The notes: generated by a model from the letters alone, not told the origin. A stretch of 64,000 bases of DNA from JBOGCH01 sp051656645 (GCA_051656645.1 JBOGCH010000012.1:1-64000), one strand, 5' to 3'. Positions 17,037 to 26,856 are shown, numbered from the stretch's first letter. Numbers and translations are program-made.

Positions 17037-18568
17037 CGGCCCCAACTATCTTTATCGAGACTACGATATTGGATTGCTTCCGCGATGTGTCGCGGAAGCA
17101 ATTTTTTTTCGCCCTCTAGGTCGGCAATAGTTCGCGATAATTTAAGAATACGGTCATATGCACGCGCAGAAAGTCCGCGTTGCTGCATGGCCATGCGTAG
17201 AAGTGCGGTGCTTGGTTCGTCTAGTTGGCAGTATTGTTTCATTAATGCTGAGGTCATTTGTGCGTTGGAGTGGATGGTGGGATAATCTTTAAATCGTTCC
17301 TGTTGAATTGCTCGCGCCGCCATAACTCGTTGGCGTATGATGTTGCTATTTTCACTGTCCTCTTGACTTGTAATTTTATCTAATTCGACGGGAATAACTT
17401 CTACGTGCATGTCTATGCGATCCATGAGTGGACCGGACAATCGAGAGAGATACTTTTGCACGGCTCCGCCGGGACAATTACATTCGCGAGATGGATGATT
17501 GTAATATCCGCAAGGGCAGGGATTCATTGAGGCAACAAGCATAATATTTGCTGGAAAATCCACAGACATACGTGCGCGACTAATGGAAATGCGACGATCC
17601 TCCAGGGGTTGTCTCATCACCTCTAATACGGTGCGTTTAAATTCGGGCAATTCGTCCAAGAATAAAACACCATTGTGGGCCAGAGAGATCTCGCCCGGTC
17701 TCGGGTATGACCCGCCGCCAATTAAAGCGATGTCAGAAACCGTGTGGTGGGGGGAACGGAATGGACGTGTTGCTACCAGCGCTTCTCCCGGTGGAAGTAT
17801 GCCACATACGGAGTGGATGCGTGTAGTTTCCAAGGATTCCTCCTTTGTCATAGGTGGCAGGATTGAAGGTAAACGGCGTGCCAACATGGTTTTACCGGCT
17901 CCAGGGGGGCCAATAAGAATTATGTTATGATTCCCTCCGGCTGCTATCTCGAATGCCCGCTTAACTTTTTCTTGTCCTCTTACATCTTTAAAATCGAATC
18001 CGTTTAAATAGTCGGGTATGGTTATCTCCGGTTGAATATATTTGGTGGGAGGAACTTGCGTAGTGCCTTCCAAAAACTCACAGACTTCTTTTATGTTTGT
18101 GAAGCCATACACATCAATATCGTCAACCATTGATGCTTCGTTAGCATTTTGTATAGGCAGAATGATACGTTTAAAACCTTCCTGTTTTGCACTAATGGCA
18201 ATGGAAAGCGCGCCTTTAATGGGGATTAGAGAACCATCCAGTGAAAGTTCGCCAACAATAATGGCCTCTTGGAATAGGGTTGAGTTAAAGTGCTCATTAG
18301 CTAACAGAATACCAATAGCTAGGGGTAAGTCAAATGCGGAACCTTCCTTCTTTAAATCGGCAGGGGCCATATTGATAATTGTTTTTTTATTGGGAATGCA
18401 TAATCCCATTTCACGTAGAGCAGAGTCAATACGGTCTTTACTTTCTCTAACTGCATTATCCGGCAATCCGACAAGAACGAATTTCATTCCCCATGTAATA
18501 TTGACCTCAATGGTAATGGTAGTTGCGTTAATGCCGTTAACGGCGCTGCTAAATAGTTTGATAAGCAT
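17033..18568 (-). CDS. comM: YifB/ComM-family Mg chelatase-like AAA ATPase
   Basis: 511 residues, the normal length. The N-terminal ChlI-type domain (about 1-165) includes the Lon-like fold stretch PNKKTIINMAPADLKKEGSA. The AAA domain has Walker A GPPGAGKT near 219-226 and Walker B GVLFLDELPEF. A Cys cluster typical of the family lies in MNPCPCGYYNHPSRECNCPGG, and a C-terminal helical domain (GLSARAYDRILKLSRTIADL) follows. In Vibrio and Haemophilus ComM is a helicase for branch migration in natural transformation; that role here is by homology only. It is convergent with the SRPBCC gene and divergent from sppA. Confidence 0.93.
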   Translation of the reverse strand: MLIKLFSSAVNGINATTITIEVNITWGMKFVLVGLPDNAVRESKDRIDSALREMGLCIPNKKTIINMAPADLKKEGSAFDLPLAIGILLANEHFNSTLFQEAIIVGELSLDGSLIPIKGALSIAISAKQEGFKRIILPIQNANEASMVDDIDVYGFTNIKEVCEFLEGTTQVPPTKYIQPEITIPDYLNGFDFKDVRGQEKVKRAFEIAAGGNHNIILIGPPGAGKTMLARRLPSILPPMTKEESLETTRIHSVCGILPPGEALVATRPFRSPHHTVSDIALIGGGSYPRPGEISLAHNGVLFLDELPEFKRTVLEVMRQPLEDRRISISRARMSVDFPANIMLVASMNPCPCGYYNHPSRECNCPGGAVQKYLSRLSGPLMDRIDMHVEVIPVELDKITSQEDSENSNIIRQRVMAARAIQQERFKDYPTIHSNAQMTSALMKQYCQLDEPSTALLRMAMQQRGLSARAYDRILKLSRTIADLEGEKKLLPRHIAEAIQYRSLDKDSWGR

Positions 18569-18654
18569 GATGTTAACTGTTTTGTATTGATTTAGTAATA
18601 TACCCTAAAAAGAATGGCTCTGTTTCATTGAGTCGTAAAATAATGACAATTTTT

Positions 18655-18686
18655 ATTGACTTAATGTGAATATCCACGTACATTTG
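18655..18686 (+). promoter_or_regulatory. Promoter of sppA
   Basis: ATTG (18655-18658), a 20-nt spacer and TACATTTG (18679-18686) form a good Bacteroidota housekeeping promoter. It gives a leader of about 35 nt before the sppA ATG. Confidence 0.6.
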
Positions 18687-18726
18687 TGAAAATTGAATAT
18701 CCATTCGAAAATAACATAACGATAGT

Positions 18727-20520
18727 ATGAAAGAATTTATAAAAATGGTTTTTGCCTCAATTGTAGGTGTAGGCATGGTATGTTTAATAGGCTTTTTTTG
18801 TTTAGTAATGCTGGTTAGCGGTGTTATGATGTTGCAAAACAAAACAATAACAGTGTCACCTAATAGTATCCTAAAAATAGATTTAAATAGAGAGTTGGTG
18901 GATAGAGCCTCAGAGGATCCACTTACCAATTTTAATTATATCTCATTAAAGCCTCGTAAAGAAATAGGACTGAATGCTATTTTAAAGAGTTTAAATAGTG
19001 CAGCCTCGGACAATAATATTCGTGGTATATACATGGATTTATCGGACATTATGGGCAATTATGGGGCTTTGGCATCTGTGGAGGAGATAAGAAAAGCTAT
19101 TTTGCAATTTAAGGAGAGTGGAAAGTTTGTGTATTGTTACTCTAATCTAGGATATTCTCAGAAGAGTTATTATTTAGCTTCTGTTGCAGATAAAATATTT
19201 GTAAATCCGGAGAGTTCGCTGAGTCTTGAGGGTATGAGTAGTAGTATCTCTTTTTATAAAAATACGTTGTCAAAGCTTGGTATTGAGCCACAGATTGTAA
19301 AAGTGGGTAAATTCAAGTCGGCAGTAGAGCCTTTTATTGAGGATAAGATGAGTGAAGCAAATAGAACACAAGTAAAACAGTATTTGACTTCGTCCTGGAA
19401 TACATTAATTGGCGGAATAGCAACAGCTAGATCAATAGAGATTGAGAAAATAAATGAAATAACAAATAACTTCCGTTTTTATACTTCGAACGAATTTACA
19501 GAAATGGGATTTTTTGACCAAGTTGTTTATGAGGATCAGATGTTGCATTTTATGGCAAACCAGGTTGAGATTGACAATATTGAGGATTTAAAATTTGTTT
19601 CGATTACTGATTACTCGAAGACGCTAGCTGCTCCTAATGTTAAGAATACGGACAAACAAATAGCAGTGGTATATGCACAGGGAGAAATAGGATTGGAGCA
19701 AACGGATAATAGCATAGGTCCGGAATTGGTGAATACATTAAGAAAAGTACGTTTTGACGATGATGTTGAAGCTGTGGTACTACGTGTAAACTCCCCGGGT
19801 GGAAGTGCTTTGGTTTCGGAGCTAATTTGGAGAGAGGTGGAGTTAATTACACAAAAAAAGCCGGTAGTTGTTTCAATGGGTAATGTTGCTGCTTCGGGCG
19901 GATATTATATTTCGTGTGCAGCAAATAAAATTATGGCCGATGCTACGACATTAACAGGTTCCATTGGTATATTTGGCATGTTTTTTAGTGGAGAAGATTT
20001 AATAAAAAATAAGTTAGGCATTAATGTTGATGTTGTAAAAACAAATGAGCATAGTGATTTTGGCGGTAGCTATCCACTACCTTTGCCAATTAGCTCCCGA
20101 CAATTGACAGCCTATGAGCATAATGTACTACAACAGTATGTGGAACGTGGCTATGAAACGTTCTTATCGCGAGTAATGGCAGGACGTAATATGCGCCGTT
20201 CTCAATTAGATTCCATTGCTCAAGGACGTGTATGGACGGGAGCCGATGCATTGGCTATTGGTTTAGTTGATGAGATTGGCGGATTGGATGACGCAATAAA
20301 GGCTGCAGCGTCACTTGCCGGTACAACCAATTATGGCGTGTCTGAATATCCAAAGATGAAGAGTACGATTGAGGATTTGTTGTCTGAGTTTACTACAGAA
20401 ATTAAAATAGGGATGATGAAGAACGAATTGGGCGATTTTTATGTAACGTGGGATAGAGCCAAGAATATTGTGAAGAATCAAGGTATTATGGCCAGAATTC
20501 CTTATGATTTAAATTTTTAG
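18727..20520 (+). CDS. sppA: Signal peptide peptidase SppA, long (67K) form
   Basis: Membrane-bound serine protease that degrades leftover signal peptides. It has 597 residues, the duplicated long type. One N-terminal membrane span lies at about 9-36 (ASIVGVGMVCLIGFFCLVML). The Ser-Lys dyad is visible: Lys in VGKFKSAVEPF (about 197-200) in the first half and Ser in NVAASGGYYIS (about 391) in the second. The gene starts a run of plus-strand housekeeping genes with lpxK 24 nt behind it. Confidence 0.95.
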   Translation: MKEFIKMVFASIVGVGMVCLIGFFCLVMLVSGVMMLQNKTITVSPNSILKIDLNRELVDRASEDPLTNFNYISLKPRKEIGLNAILKSLNSAASDNNIRGIYMDLSDIMGNYGALASVEEIRKAILQFKESGKFVYCYSNLGYSQKSYYLASVADKIFVNPESSLSLEGMSSSISFYKNTLSKLGIEPQIVKVGKFKSAVEPFIEDKMSEANRTQVKQYLTSSWNTLIGGIATARSIEIEKINEITNNFRFYTSNEFTEMGFFDQVVYEDQMLHFMANQVEIDNIEDLKFVSITDYSKTLAAPNVKNTDKQIAVVYAQGEIGLEQTDNSIGPELVNTLRKVRFDDDVEAVVLRVNSPGGSALVSELIWREVELITQKKPVVVSMGNVAASGGYYISCAANKIMADATTLTGSIGIFGMFFSGEDLIKNKLGINVDVVKTNEHSDFGGSYPLPLPISSRQLTAYEHNVLQQYVERGYETFLSRVMAGRNMRRSQLDSIAQGRVWTGADALAIGLVDEIGGLDDAIKAAASLAGTTNYGVSEYPKMKSTIEDLLSEFTTEIKIGMMKNELGDFYVTWDRAKNIVKNQGIMARIPYDLNF

Positions 20521-20544
20521 TAGAATAGATTAGTAAGTATTTAA

Positions 20545-21600
20545 ATGACAAAATTATTTTTAGTTCCATTTAGTCTAATGTATGGATTTGCAGTGGGTGT
20601 GCGCAACATGCTGTTTAATGTCCATATACTTTCCTCCAAACGTTTTGAAACGCCAATTATAACCATTGGTAATTTAACAGTGGGAGGAACTGGAAAAACG
20701 CCACATACAGAATATATTGTTGAGCATTTGAATAAAAAATATAGAGTAGCTACATTGAGTAGAGGTTATAAGCGCAAGAGTTCCGGTTTTGTGATTGCGC
20801 AAGAGGATATGAAAGCGGAGCATATTGGTGACGAGCCGTTACAAATAAAACGCAAGTTTCCCAATGTCACGGTGGCATGTGATGCGGACAGAGTACATGG
20901 TATTGAGGAATTACGCCGTTTGCCCGAAAACTATCCTGAAGTAATAGTGCTTGATGATGCTTTTCAACACAGATATGTGCGTGCAGATAAAACAATTCTT
21001 CTTGTGGACTATACGCGTCCTATTTATGAGGATTCGTTGTTGCCCTTGGGGCGTTTGCGCGAACCTGCCTCTGCACGTAAACGCGCGGATTATATTGTGG
21101 TGACAAAATGTCCGAAGGAGTTGTCACCCATTGAACAGCGTATTATTTCAAAGCATTTAGACATTAAGGCTTATCAGAAACTGTTCTTTTCCTATATGAG
21201 TTATGGAAAACCTCGCAGTTTGAATGGCGAAACTGCTATTGGAATTCTAGGTAATGATCCGGCAGTGCTTTGTGTGACAGGTATTGCTAATCCGATACCT
21301 TATCATGAATATTTAAAGGAACATGTAAGTAAGTTAATATTGATGGATTATCCGGATCATCACCACTTTACTGCGCGCGATATTAAAAAGATAGAAAGTA
21401 AATTTGCCGCGATGGAGGAGGAGAATAAGATAATCTTAACCACAGAGAAGGATGCAATGCGACTAAAGGATATGAACTTACCGGAGAGTATTGCAGACAG
21501 AATATATTATATTCCTATTGTACCTGAGTTTATTGAAAGCGAAAACAATTTAATAGAATGTTTAGATGACTATATTAGACGAAATAAAAAGCAGTGTTAA
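20545..21600 (+). CDS. lpxK: Tetraacyldisaccharide 4'-kinase
   Basis: Phosphorylates the 4' position of the lipid A precursor at the inner membrane. It has 351 residues. The N-terminal P-loop ITIGNLTVGGTGKTPHTEY (about 32-50) is diagnostic, followed by LSRGYKRKSSGF and VIVLDDAFQHRYV, then LLPLGRLREPASARKRADY. It presumably belongs to the sppA transcription unit. Its last 35 bp overlap the start of the purine nucleoside phosphorylase gene, which suggests translational coupling. Confidence 0.95.
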   Translation: MTKLFLVPFSLMYGFAVGVRNMLFNVHILSSKRFETPIITIGNLTVGGTGKTPHTEYIVEHLNKKYRVATLSRGYKRKSSGFVIAQEDMKAEHIGDEPLQIKRKFPNVTVACDADRVHGIEELRRLPENYPEVIVLDDAFQHRYVRADKTILLVDYTRPIYEDSLLPLGRLREPASARKRADYIVVTKCPKELSPIEQRIISKHLDIKAYQKLFFSYMSYGKPRSLNGETAIGILGNDPAVLCVTGIANPIPYHEYLKEHVSKLILMDYPDHHHFTARDIKKIESKFAAMEEENKIILTTEKDAMRLKDMNLPESIADRIYYIPIVPEFIESENNLIECLDDYIRRNKKQC

Positions 21601-22387
21601 TTACTTGCGGGAGCGTTTAGGAAAAGATACTTTTCCTGTAGGAATTGTATTGGGAACAGGTTTTGGCGATGTGGTGGAGGAGATGGAAATAGAGGAGACA
21701 ATACCCTATACAGATATTCCTTGCTTTCCAAAATCGTCTGTTGCGGGACATAAAGGGAATTTATTGGCCGGCACAATTGCTGGGCAATCTGTTTTAGTAA
21801 TGCAAGGTCGTTTCCATTTTTATGAAGGACACTCTATGAGCGAGGTAACACACGGTATTCGTGTAATGAAGATGTTAGGTGTTGATACGTTGTTGCTGAC
21901 CAATGCTGCAGGAGGAGTAAATACAGGCTATAGGATGGGCGATATTATGGTACTGAACGACCATATAAACTTATTGCCAGAGCATCCGTTAAGGGGGGAG
22001 AATATGAATTCCTTTGGTCCTCGTTTTCCGGGAATGAGCGATGCCTATGATGCAAATTTGCGAAGTATTGCGATTGACGAAGCGATAAAGGCCAATTTGC
22101 CCGTTAATGAAGGCGTATATGCAGCGTTGCAAGGGCCGTCATACGAAACTAAGGCAGAGTATAAATGGTTACGTATTATAGGTGCTGATGCTGTAGGAAT
22201 GTCCACTGTACCTGAAGTTATAGTGGCCCGACATTGTGATATACGTTGTTTGGGAATTTCGTTGATAACAAATAGCACGGCAACGGAGGCCGAAATAGCC
22301 ACAACACACGGTGAAGTTTTAAGTGTTGGAGAGATGCGAAAAAAACAGTTAAAACAACTTTTAAAACGTATAATTGCGAGATTATAA
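21566..22387 (+). CDS. punA: Purine nucleoside phosphorylase
   Basis: Trimeric-type PNP of 273 residues that cleaves purine nucleosides with phosphate in the salvage pathway. Motifs: phosphate site GIVLGTGFGDV near residue 27, QGRFHFYEGHSMSEVTHGIR near 75-95, LTNAAGGVN near 110, and the base-binding GPSYETKAEYKWLRIIGADAVGMSTVPEV near 190-215 (family core ETKAEY and VGMSTVPE) with LITNSTAT. The ATG at 21566 lies inside lpxK in another frame (35-bp overlap), and it is needed to include the N-terminal helix. Confidence 0.93.
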   Translation: MTILDEIKSSVNYLRERLGKDTFPVGIVLGTGFGDVVEEMEIEETIPYTDIPCFPKSSVAGHKGNLLAGTIAGQSVLVMQGRFHFYEGHSMSEVTHGIRVMKMLGVDTLLLTNAAGGVNTGYRMGDIMVLNDHINLLPEHPLRGENMNSFGPRFPGMSDAYDANLRSIAIDEAIKANLPVNEGVYAALQGPSYETKAEYKWLRIIGADAVGMSTVPEVIVARHCDIRCLGISLITNSTATEAEIATTHGEVLSVGEMRKKQLKQLLKRIIARL

Positions 22388-22416
22388 ATGCTTTGATGAA
22401 AAAAGTTAGTAAAATC

Positions 22417-22447
22417 TTTGTGATTTTTGTTGAATAGTATATCTTTG
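22417..22447 (+). promoter_or_regulatory. Consensus promoter of rpmE
   Basis: TTTG (22417-22420), exactly 19 nt, then TATCTTTG (22440-22447). This is a textbook Bacteroidota promoter. It gives a leader of about 40 nt before the L31 gene. Confidence 0.85.
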
Positions 22448-22491
22448 CAACCCGATAATGGTAGCGAATAATATTATAAAATTCATATACA

Positions 22492-22755
22492 ATGAAAGCA
22501 GGCATACACCCAGAAAATTACAGATTAGTAGCGTTTAAAGATATGTCTAACGGAACGACTACATTAATCAAGTCAACAGCAGCAACTAAAGAAACTGTAG
22601 AAATTGACGGAGTTGAGTACCCAGTAGTAAAAATGGAGATCTCTAACACTTCTCACCCTTTCTATACAGGTAAAGTGAAATTAGTTGACACAGCAGGACG
22701 TGTTGATAAATTCATGAACAGATATAAATCGCACATGGATAACAGAAAGAAGTAA
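22492..22755 (+). CDS. rpmE: 50S ribosomal protein L31 type B
   Basis: 87 residues starting MKAGIHPENYRLVAFKDMSN, the usual type B start. It lacks the zinc-binding CxxC of type A L31. The central part PVVKMEISNTSHPFYTGKVK and the basic C-terminus FMNRYKSHMDNRKK are typical. It has its own consensus promoter and terminator, so it is a single-gene unit. Type B L31 is a zinc-independent paralogue in many bacteria; in Bacteroidota it is generally the main form. Confidence 0.95.
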   Translation: MKAGIHPENYRLVAFKDMSNGTTTLIKSTAATKETVEIDGVEYPVVKMEISNTSHPFYTGKVKLVDTAGRVDKFMNRYKSHMDNRKK

Positions 22756-22783
22756 TTCTTTTCAACCGCTAAGATAAGAAATG

Positions 22784-22806
22784 AAGCCGCCTTGAGCGGC
22801 TTTTTT
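22784..22806 (+). terminator. Rho-independent terminator of rpmE
   Basis: AAGCCGC (22784-22790) pairs with GCGGCTT (22796-22802) around a 5-nt loop, with T from 22801 to 22806. Confidence 0.92.
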
Positions 22807-22928
22807 CTTTTTGTGGCATAGGTTTTGCCTAATAGATATCAACCTTGTACATAGGCGTTTCGTATGACATATTGTCACCGAATGTCAGGGTGAAAATTAT
22901 TCAGAAATAACGAAGAAGGAGAATTATA

Positions 22929-25349
22929 ATGGATACAATGAATATTAAGGCGGTACTATTGGATGATATTATTGATGAATCGTCAGATTTTTTGCCGATT
23001 CTCGGTGACGAGCGTGAGATGGAAAAGGATGAGGAGCTGGAGATGCCCGATGTACTTCCGATTTTGCCATTAAAAAATACAGTACTATTTCCTGGAGTTA
23101 TAATCCCAATAAATATTGGGCGCGAAAGATCGTTGACACTTATACGCACAGCGTATAAGGACGGATCGTTAATTGGCGTAATAACACAAAAGGACTCGAA
23201 TGTTGAGATACCTTTAAAAGAGGATTTGTACGAGGTGGGAACTGTTGCAGCTATCTTGAAAATATTAGAAATGCCTGACGGTACAACCACAGCAATTATT
23301 CAAGGAAAGAAGCGTTTTACGCTTACAGATGTCCTTGATACGGAACCTTACCACATTGGGACAATTTCGCCTAAAGTGGAACAGCAAATGCCTAGAGAGG
23401 ATGAGGAATATAATGCAATAGGGGAATCCTTACGTGATTTGGCTTCGAAGATTGTAAAATATTCAAGTCAAATTCCTAATGAGGCAGGTTTTGCTATAAA
23501 GAATATTGAGAGCATGATGTTCTTAATTAACTTTATTTCATCGAACTCGGATGTTGATTATCAAACAAAACAGGAGCTTCTTGAGATTGATGATTTGAAG
23601 AAACGCGCAATTAAATTGCTCGAAATATTGAGTAAGCAAGTAAGCTTGCTTGAGTTGAAATATGAAATACAAAAGAAAGTAAAAAGCGATTTAGATAAAC
23701 AACAACGTGAATACTTTCTGCATCAGCAAATAAAAACCATCCAAGACGAGTTGGGAGGAAATCCGAGCGAGGAGGAAATTAGAGAGCTTGAAAAGTTATC
23801 TAAGAAAAAGAAATGGAGTCCTAAGGTTCGTGATGTGTTTAAAAAGGAGATAGGCAAACTACGCAGATTAAATCCGGCTGCTCCTGATTATTCCGTGCAG
23901 TTAAATTATTTGCGTGAGATGCTGGAGTTACCTTGGAATGTTTACAGTAAAGATAACTTGGATTTGAAGCATGCTATGGACGTTTTGGATGCAGATCATT
24001 ACGGAATGGAAAAGGTAAAGGAGCGTATACTTGAGTATATAGCTGTATTGAAACTTAAAGCGAACATGAAATCGCCAATCCTTTGTCTGTACGGACCTCC
24101 GGGAGTTGGTAAAACATCTTTGGGAAAATCGATAGCAAAAGCATTGGGACGTGACTTTGTGCGCATGTCTTTAGGTGGTTTACATGATGAGTCGGAAATA
24201 CGTGGACACCGTCGTACCTATATTGGTGCAATGCCTGGACGTATTTTGCAAAATATAAAAAAGGCTGGAACATCGAATCCGGTATTTATTTTGGACGAAA
24301 TTGATAAAGTAGGGAACGACTTTAGAGGAGACCCTCAATCGGCTTTATTGGAGGTATTGGATCCTGAGCAGAATGAGAATTTCCATGATAATTTCCTAGA
24401 TATAGATTATGACCTTTCTAAGGTTATGTTTATAGCTACTGCCAATGATTTAAGCACCATTGCGCCACCATTGCGTGACCGTATGGAAATTATTGAGTTG
24501 AGCGGTTATTTGATTGAGGAGAAGCGTGAAATTGTAAAACGTCATCTTATTCCGAAACAAATGGATGCCCATGGATTACATGAAGGACACTTTACGATTA
24601 GTGATGATGTGATTGACTTCATAATTGGCCGTTACACGCGCGAAAGTGGTGTACGTAACTTAGATATGCAAATAGCTAAGATAATGCGCCAGGTGGCTCG
24701 ACACGTAGCGATGGACGATACTTATAATGCCGTAATTGATAAAGAACGAGTAGAAGAGTTTTTAGGAGCTCCAATATTCTCTCATGATGAATACCAAGGT
24801 AATGAATATACCGGAGTAGTTACCGGATTAGCTTGGACGAGTGTAGGGGGTGAAATTCTTTTTGTAGAGTCGAGCTTAAGTAATGGTAAAGGGCAATTGA
24901 CAATGACCGGAAATCTGGGTGAAGTAATGAAGGAGTCGGCTACCATTGCGTTAGAGTATATCAAGTCGCATGCAGATAAATTTGGTATTGATCCGAAGAT
25001 ATTTGACCAAAAGAATATCCACGTTCACGTACCGGCGGGGGCTGTTCCTAAGGATGGACCATCGGCAGGTATAACCATGGTAACTTCGTTGGTTTCGTCA
25101 TTAACCGGGCGGAAAGTAAAACCTGCCATCGCAATGACAGGAGAGATTACTTTACGTGGTAAAGTATTGCCTGTAGGCGGTATTAGAGAGAAGATACTTG
25201 CAGCTAAACGCGCTGGAATTAAAGAGATAATCCTTTGTCAAGAGAATAAAAAGGATATCAATGAAATTAAACCGGAATATATTAGCGGCTTAACTTTCCA
25301 CTACGTGGATAAGATTGAGGAAGTTGTTCATATTGCTTTAGAACAATAA
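22929..25349 (+). CDS. lon: ATP-dependent Lon protease
   Basis: 806-residue cytoplasmic AAA+ protease. N-terminal substrate-binding LON domain at about 38-240 (LPILPLKNTVLFPGVIIPI), coiled-coil linker at about 245-330, AAA module with Walker A GPPGVGKT near 387-394 and Walker B VFILDEIDKVG, and C-terminal serine protease domain. The catalytic Ser lies in PKDGPSAGITM (about 710) and Lys in REKILAAKRAG (about 755). A good GAAGGAGAA ribosome binding site precedes the ATG at 22929. A TGACA-TAT-TGTCA palindrome at 22865-22877 lies upstream and may be an operator. A strong terminator follows. Confidence 0.97.
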   Translation: MDTMNIKAVLLDDIIDESSDFLPILGDEREMEKDEELEMPDVLPILPLKNTVLFPGVIIPINIGRERSLTLIRTAYKDGSLIGVITQKDSNVEIPLKEDLYEVGTVAAILKILEMPDGTTTAIIQGKKRFTLTDVLDTEPYHIGTISPKVEQQMPREDEEYNAIGESLRDLASKIVKYSSQIPNEAGFAIKNIESMMFLINFISSNSDVDYQTKQELLEIDDLKKRAIKLLEILSKQVSLLELKYEIQKKVKSDLDKQQREYFLHQQIKTIQDELGGNPSEEEIRELEKLSKKKKWSPKVRDVFKKEIGKLRRLNPAAPDYSVQLNYLREMLELPWNVYSKDNLDLKHAMDVLDADHYGMEKVKERILEYIAVLKLKANMKSPILCLYGPPGVGKTSLGKSIAKALGRDFVRMSLGGLHDESEIRGHRRTYIGAMPGRILQNIKKAGTSNPVFILDEIDKVGNDFRGDPQSALLEVLDPEQNENFHDNFLDIDYDLSKVMFIATANDLSTIAPPLRDRMEIIELSGYLIEEKREIVKRHLIPKQMDAHGLHEGHFTISDDVIDFIIGRYTRESGVRNLDMQIAKIMRQVARHVAMDDTYNAVIDKERVEEFLGAPIFSHDEYQGNEYTGVVTGLAWTSVGGEILFVESSLSNGKGQLTMTGNLGEVMKESATIALEYIKSHADKFGIDPKIFDQKNIHVHVPAGAVPKDGPSAGITMVTSLVSSLTGRKVKPAIAMTGEITLRGKVLPVGGIREKILAAKRAGIKEIILCQENKKDINEIKPEYISGLTFHYVDKIEEVVHIALEQ

Positions 25350-25369
25350 GAACATCATAAATAAAAACG

Positions 25370-25414
25370 AGGATTGGCAGGACTGTTATTAATGGTCCTG
25401 CCAATCCTTTTTTT
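25370..25414 (+). terminator. Rho-independent terminator of lon
   Basis: A perfect 14-bp stem (25370-25383 with 25395-25408) and an 11-nt loop are followed by seven T. It isolates lon from the oxalate operon. Confidence 0.95.
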
Positions 25415-25561
25415 ATTATAAAATTTTGCATAGAAAAAAATATATTAACGACTAATGAGTTTAAATGTTAATTCTTTGAACAATTGTTGATAACGAGGCG
25501 TTTAATAAGCTGTTGATTAGATTAATTATATGGACTTTATGTTAACCTAAAATATATTAAT

Positions 25562-25568
25562 AAGGAGG
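25562..25568 (+). promoter_or_regulatory. Perfect Shine-Dalgarno site of frc
   Basis: AAGGAGG lies 7 nt before the ATG at 25576. Strong Shine-Dalgarno sites are rare in Bacteroidota, so this one fixes the start codon and suggests high translation. Confidence 0.75.
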
Positions 25569-25575
25569 ATTTATT

Positions 25576-26847
25576 ATGACAGCACCGTTACAAGGTATCA
25601 AAGTGATTGACTGGACACAAGTACAGTCTGGACCATCATGTACTCAAATGCTAGCATGGTTAGGAGCAGATGTTATTAAAATAGAGAGAGTGGGACTAGG
25701 AGATCCAACACGTTCGGAGTTGTTAGATATTCCGGGGTTAGATGGACTTTATTTCTTGCAATTAAACAGTGGGAAACGTTCATTGGAGTTGAATGTAAAA
25801 ACACCTGAGGGTAAGGAAATATTAACAAAGTTGCTAAAAGAAGCAGATGTCTTTGTAGAGAATTTACACCCGGGAGCTGTAGATGAGTTAGGTTTCTCGT
25901 GGGAAGAAGTTCATAAACTTAACCCACGCTTGATTTATGGGACTATCAAAGGATTTAACGAGGATTCAAAGTTTGCTAGTGTCAAAGCTTTTGAGCCTGT
26001 AGCTCAATGTGCCGGTGGTGCGGCCTCTACAACAGGATGGTGGGATGGAGAATATAACGTTCCAACGCAATCCGGAGCAGCACTTGGAGATAGTAATACG
26101 GGTATGCACTTGGTAATTGGATTACTTGCGGCAATACTGCAACGAGAAAAAACTGGCGAGGGATGTTACGTACAACAGTCAATGCAGGACGCAGTATTGA
26201 ATTTATGTAGAATTAAATTGAGAGATCAGTTAATCCTTGAACATACGGGAGTATTAAAGCATCTTCCAGAATATCCCAATGGTAAATTCGGCAATACGGT
26301 TCCACGTGCAGGAAACGTAGAGGGTGGCCAGGTACTAGGCTGGTGTTATCGTTGCAAAGGTTGGGAAACAGATCCTAATGCTTTTGTATATATAGTTTTA
26401 CAAAATGAGGAGAAACCTTTTGCAGAAGCATGCCAAGCTTTAGGAAAGCCAGAATGGATTACGGACCCTAAGTTCAATACTCCTGCGGCTCGTAATGAGG
26501 TAAAAGAGGAGATTTACAAGGCAATTGAGGCTTATACAATAACAAAAGATAAATATGAGGTAGTTACAACCTTGGGTAAAGCTGGTGTTCCTTGTGGACC
26601 AGTATTAAGTATGTATGAAATTGCCCGAGATGAATCATTGCGTAAATGTGGTACTATTGTCGAGGTAGATCAACCTAAACGCGGAAAATTTTTAACAATT
26701 GGCTGTCCTCCTAAATTGTCAAGCTTTACGCCAGAGATTAAAGCTGCGCCTCTTTTAGGTGCAAATACTGACGAGGTTTTAGCTGAGTTAGGTTATACCA
26801 AGGATGAAATAGCACAATTAAGAAATAATCATATTGTGAGTAAATAA
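25576..26847 (+). CDS. frc: Formyl-CoA:oxalate CoA-transferase (CoA-transferase family III)
   Basis: Moves CoA from formyl-CoA to oxalate, making oxalyl-CoA and formate. It has 423 residues, the normal length. The N-terminus LQGIKVIDWTQVQSGPSCTQ, the VIKIER motif and AGGAASTTGWWDG closely follow Oxalobacter Frc. The catalytic Asp is in GAALGDSNTGMH (about residue 171). It is the first gene of an operon with oxc, a carrier and a pyruvate oxidoreductase. The next gene confirms the oxalate role, as other family III transferases would not sit beside oxalyl-CoA decarboxylase. A hairpin separates it from oxc. Confidence 0.93.
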   Translation: MTAPLQGIKVIDWTQVQSGPSCTQMLAWLGADVIKIERVGLGDPTRSELLDIPGLDGLYFLQLNSGKRSLELNVKTPEGKEILTKLLKEADVFVENLHPGAVDELGFSWEEVHKLNPRLIYGTIKGFNEDSKFASVKAFEPVAQCAGGAASTTGWWDGEYNVPTQSGAALGDSNTGMHLVIGLLAAILQREKTGEGCYVQQSMQDAVLNLCRIKLRDQLILEHTGVLKHLPEYPNGKFGNTVPRAGNVEGGQVLGWCYRCKGWETDPNAFVYIVLQNEEKPFAEACQALGKPEWITDPKFNTPAARNEVKEEIYKAIEAYTITKDKYEVVTTLGKAGVPCGPVLSMYEIARDESLRKCGTIVEVDQPKRGKFLTIGCPPKLSSFTPEIKAAPLLGANTDEVLAELGYTKDEIAQLRNNHIVSK

Positions 26848-26856
26848 TACTATTAG

